Source: CAUPWF01 sp964369755 | Lineage (GTDB): Bacteria > Bacillota > Clostridia > Lachnospirales > Lachnospiraceae | Assembly (NCBI GenBank): GCA_964369755.1 | Contig: CAYJFY010000065.1 | Coordinates: 1 to 8,302 of the forward strand | DNA: 8,302 nucleotides | Direction: 5' to 3' | Part shown: in pieces, positions 6,338-8,302 of the stretch | Numbering within the stretch: the stretch's first letter is position 1 | Layout: every line of letters starts with the position of its first letter | Made by a program: the position numbers and the translations under genes | Notes under the pieces: model-generated | Told to the model about the DNA's origin: nothing | What the model saw: only the letters and a program-made list of their open reading frames with translations | Databases searched by the model: none

Positions 6338-7409
6338 AGCAAAAATATGCATACTACTATTGGTAGCGATGAGTTTGCTAGGTGGTTGTCAACAGGCAGA
6401 AGAGAAGAATCCCGATGATTATTTTCAAGTAGTAGACAGCGTGGGTAGAACGGTAGATGTTCCCAAGGAATTGACATCGATTTCCTCTATGTCTCCATAT
6501 TCATCGCCCTTGATTATCATGTTTGGTATGGGTGAGGAGTTCACAACGACTACGAATATTATATTAAGAAATTTATTCTTATATGAAATGTGTCCAGAAA
6601 TTGAGGGGATATTAGCTGCACAGAGTAGTGGAACCATTCATGCGGAGACAATCCTAGAACAAGACACTGATATTTTGTTTATTGATCGCGGTTATTATGA
6701 GAGTGAAGATTCCATGGCTATCATAGAAACTCTCCAAGTACCATATGTAGTGGTGGATTTTTCCACGATGGAAGAGCAGATGGAAGCTGCCCTTGTGGTG
6801 GGAGAAGTTCTACAGAAAAATGAAGAAGCCCAGCAGTATGTGGAATATTATCAGAAGACGATTGATGAGATAAGCGAAATTGTAGACACGATACCAGAAG
6901 AAGAATACCCAAATGTCTATCATGCGGTCAATGAGGCAACCCGAACAGATTATGTGGGGAGTATGGGTGAGGACTGGTTAAGTGTGCTAAATGTAAATAA
7001 TGTATCACTCACAGGTGAAGTTGACATGCAAGGTGGAGATGCTTATACTACATTAGAGGCAATCTACGAATGGAATCCAGAGAGGATTCTCTGCAATGAA
7101 AGTGGGGTGCCAGAATATATCATGACGGATGAAAAATGGGCAGGTCTTGATGCAGTATTAAACGAAGAGGTGTATCAGATTCCCATTGGGGTTACCAGAT
7201 ATGGTCACCCAAACAGTATAGAAATTCCACTTGCAATCATGTATACAGCAGAACTTCTTTATCCCGATTATTTCGAAATTGATGTGGAAGAAGAGATGCG
7301 AGAATTCTATCAGACATTCTTTGACTACAGTGTGACAGATGAGCAGATTCAAGATATGATAGCAGCTGATGAAATCAGAACCCCTAAGGCGACATCGCCA
7401 GAGGAATAA
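6321..7409 (+). CDS. Lipoprotein substrate-binding protein of the FecCD-type importer (MolA-like)
   Basis: This is the extracellular receptor for the importer, 362 residues from a GTG start. The signal is a type II lipoprotein signal: a lysine-rich start, a hydrophobic stretch, and the lipobox LGGC with lipidated C23. After the cleavage site the mature protein begins with a charged linker, then the class III (TroA/BtuF-like, PF01497) fold: DSVGRTVDVPKE, then an Ile/Phe-rich first lobe (VILEQDTDILFID type), a linking helix rich in Glu (about EEAQQYVEYYQKTIDE), and a second lobe with ILCNESG and TRYGHPNSIEIPLAI. The last motif resembles the RWGHPxSxExPLA signature seen in one branch of anion/metal receptors. 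Context points to molybdate or tungstate, as with MolA, but the ligand-binding residues cannot be fixed by eye. The last 50 residues are very acidic. Confidence 0.88.
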   Translation: MKKSYKAKICILLLVAMSLLGGCQQAEEKNPDDYFQVVDSVGRTVDVPKELTSISSMSPYSSPLIIMFGMGEEFTTTTNIILRNLFLYEMCPEIEGILAAQSSGTIHAETILEQDTDILFIDRGYYESEDSMAIIETLQVPYVVVDFSTMEEQMEAALVVGEVLQKNEEAQQYVEYYQKTIDEISEIVDTIPEEEYPNVYHAVNEATRTDYVGSMGEDWLSVLNVNNVSLTGEVDMQGGDAYTTLEAIYEWNPERILCNESGVPEYIMTDEKWAGLDAVLNEEVYQIPIGVTRYGHPNSIEIPLAIMYTAELLYPDYFEIDVEEEMREFYQTFFDYSVTDEQIQDMIAADEIRTPKATSPEE

Positions 7410-7439
7410 ATTTAGTGAGAAAAAACAAAGGAGAATGAG

Positions 7440-8003
7440 ATGAAGAAAGTAATTATGTTACTAATGGCAATGGTAATGGTGCTAGGAATGAGCACAACAG
7501 TATTTGCGAACGGAGACGGGAGCGGTGGTGGAAATGGAGAATTTAACACACTGAATGAAGCAAGCGTATTTGAATCAGACGATACTTCAGCGACTGTTTA
7601 TGTTGTATTTGAAAAAAACATTTCCAATATGGAAGTGAAAGACAACAACATGAAGGCTTTCAATGTGGTGGATGAGAATGGAGAAGTTGTAGACTTTGAA
7701 GTAAGTATGTGGGACGATCAAGTAGATCGAGATATGAGAGAAACTGTCGCAATCGCTTGTACTGGATTAACACCAGATGAAACCTATACAATTGAAGTGT
7801 CAAAAGACGTGACATCAAAAAGTGGGAATTCTCTAGAAAGTGATATGATTGTAGAATTCAATCTAACTGAAGTTACTGAAATACACTCTGTAGGCGGGAG
7901 TGCTACAGGTGGTTTGAGTGCAGGGATGATTGTAGCTATTGCAGGTGGAGCGATTGTAGTAATTGGGATTATCGGATTAATTATTGCAAAAAAGAAGAAA
8001 TAA
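7440..8003 (+). CDS. Exported, membrane-anchored Ig-like (Big_5-like) domain protein
   Basis: This protein of 187 residues has a Sec-type signal peptide (MKK plus a Met/Val/Leu-rich core, with a likely cut after VFA at residue 23). A Gly/Asn-rich linker follows. One beta-sandwich domain of about 110 residues spans roughly 40-143, with the pattern SATVYVVFEKNI, then FNVVDENGEVVDF, then LTPDETYTIEVSKDVTSKSG, typical of SbsA/Big_5 Ig-like domains. A transmembrane helix at about 162-183 ends in KKKK, so the domain sits outside and the tail inside. There is no LPXTG, so it is not sortase-anchored. It begins 30 bases after the binding-protein gene with an AAGGAGA site (7428-7434) and ends at the operon terminator, so it is the last gene of the importer operon. 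A role as an accessory or scaffold for the importer is inferred from position only. The specific function is not recognised. Confidence 0.75.
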   Translation: MKKVIMLLMAMVMVLGMSTTVFANGDGSGGGNGEFNTLNEASVFESDDTSATVYVVFEKNISNMEVKDNNMKAFNVVDENGEVVDFEVSMWDDQVDRDMRETVAIACTGLTPDETYTIEVSKDVTSKSGNSLESDMIVEFNLTEVTEIHSVGGSATGGLSAGMIVAIAGGAIVVIGIIGLIIAKKKK

Positions 8004-8011
8004 AGTTTCAT

Positions 8012-8055
8012 AAAATTCCTTGCTAAATCATCAAAAATTAGCAAGGAATTTTTTT
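8012..8055 (+). terminator. Intrinsic terminator after the importer operon
   Basis: A perfect stem of about 15 base pairs (8012-8026 with 8038-8052, core ATTCCTTGCTAA / TTAGCAAGGAAT) closes an 11-base loop and runs into a T-tract at 8049-8055. It begins 9 bases after the stop codon of the Ig-like gene. It separates the operon from the strong promoters downstream. Confidence 0.93.
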
Positions 8056-8080
8056 ATATCAAAAAAAATGAAAAAACATG

Positions 8081-8109
8081 TTGACAATACATGAATGGTG
8101 TAGTAGAAT
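8081..8109 (+). promoter_or_regulatory. Promoter P1 (sigma-A type)
   Basis: The -35 is TTGACA (8081-8086), then 17 bases, then the -10 TAGAAT (8104-8109). The upstream stretch at 8060-8078 is A-rich (runs of 8 and 6 A), like an UP element. Transcription would start near 8116. It is the first of two tandem promoters. Confidence 0.8.
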
Positions 8110-8185
8110 AAATTTTGCTCACAAGAAATGAGTGCGAAAGAAACAGAATAAGAAAAAAATAACTTGAAAAAAATTAAAAAAGTTG

Positions 8186-8214
8186 TTGACAAATGCAAAA
8201 GCATGTGATATTCT
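8186..8214 (+). promoter_or_regulatory. Promoter P2 (sigma-A type, extended -10)
   Basis: The -35 is TTGACA (8186-8191), then 17 bases, then the -10 TATTCT (8209-8214), with a TGA just before it (8206-8208) acting as an extended -10. A-tracts at 8153-8181 precede it, again like an UP element. Transcription would start near 8221. Tandem consensus promoters with A-tracts are typical of stable-RNA operons. Confidence 0.85.
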
Positions 8215-8220
8215 GTTATA

Positions 8221-8302
8221 GCTGACCCGCTGAAGGGTGAACGGCAGAAAACGAACATTGATAATTGAACAATAGACAACGAACCCTGAAATTTCTTTAA
8301 AG
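8221..8302 (+). ncRNA. 5' leader of a probable rRNA operon (incomplete at window edge)
   Basis: The first transcribed bases from P2 form a small hairpin: ACCC (8225-8228) pairs with GGGT (8235-8238), and GCTG (8221-8224) with CGGC (8242-8245) across a GAA bulge. Then GAACATTGATAATTGAAC (8253-8270) resembles the antitermination-type motif that precedes 16S rRNA in clostridia and bacilli (GTTCATTGAAAACTGAAC-like). CAACGAACCCTG follows. No coding frame with a ribosome site starts here. The 16S gene itself is not visible, so a tRNA or other stable-RNA operon is the alternative. Confidence 0.6.

Noticed and set aside
7890..8003. Sortase (LPXTG) anchor in the Ig-like protein
   Set aside because: A transmembrane helix and a basic tail are present, but there is no LPXTG-like motif before them.
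8031..8279. 82-codon open frame on the - strand across the promoter region
   Set aside because: It covers the terminator arm, two promoters and the leader, and its translation is Phe/Ser-rich as expected from complemented A-tracts.
1..8302. CRISPR arrays, insertion sequences or tRNA genes
   Set aside because: No spaced direct repeats, transposase-like frames, terminal inverted repeats or tRNA cloverleaf signatures were seen.

Overview
The window (about 43% GC by eye, AGGAGG-type ribosome sites, every gene on the + strand) looks like the chromosome of a low-GC anaerobic Firmicute. A Clostridia or Lachnospiraceae-type organism is the best guess. The reasons are the gene families, an amidated or acidic cell-surface style of exported protein, and an rRNA-type leader at the right edge. 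This is inference; no taxonomic marker gene is complete here.

Region 1 (1-3503) is a tight molybdenum/tungsten cofactor block. It holds a 5'-truncated moeA fused to a periplasmic-binding-protein-like domain, then moaA, moaC and a MOSC-domain gene. They overlap or are separated by only 3-7 bases, so they are almost certainly co-transcribed. moaA and moaC make cyclic pyranopterin monophosphate from GTP, MoeA inserts the metal, and the MOSC protein is expected to bind or transfer the sulfur or cofactor. moaD, moaE, mogA/moaB and mobA are not in this window.

Region 2 (3504-3612) is a 109-base spacer that can form a long imperfect hairpin and holds a weak promoter-like sequence. It may separate the cofactor block from the next one, or tune read-through.

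Region 3 (3613-8003) is a second set of coupled genes. It begins with a protein resembling the N-terminal part of TiaS, the archaeal tRNA(Ile2) agmatidine synthetase. A FecCD-type permease, its ATPase and a lipoprotein substrate-binding protein follow. The last gene is a small exported protein with one Ig-like (Big_5-like) domain and a C-terminal membrane anchor. By context the importer probably carries molybdate or tungstate, as MolBCA does. The TiaS-like protein is the most unusual member: bacteria normally make lysidine with TilS, so a shortened TiaS relative between cofactor and metal-uptake genes suggests a different, unassigned job.

Region 4 (8004-8302) has no gene. A strong intrinsic terminator closes the operon. 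Two tandem TTGACA promoters with A-rich upstream tracts follow, then a hairpin-bearing leader that resembles the leader of a clostridial rRNA operon. The 16S gene itself, if present, begins past the right edge.
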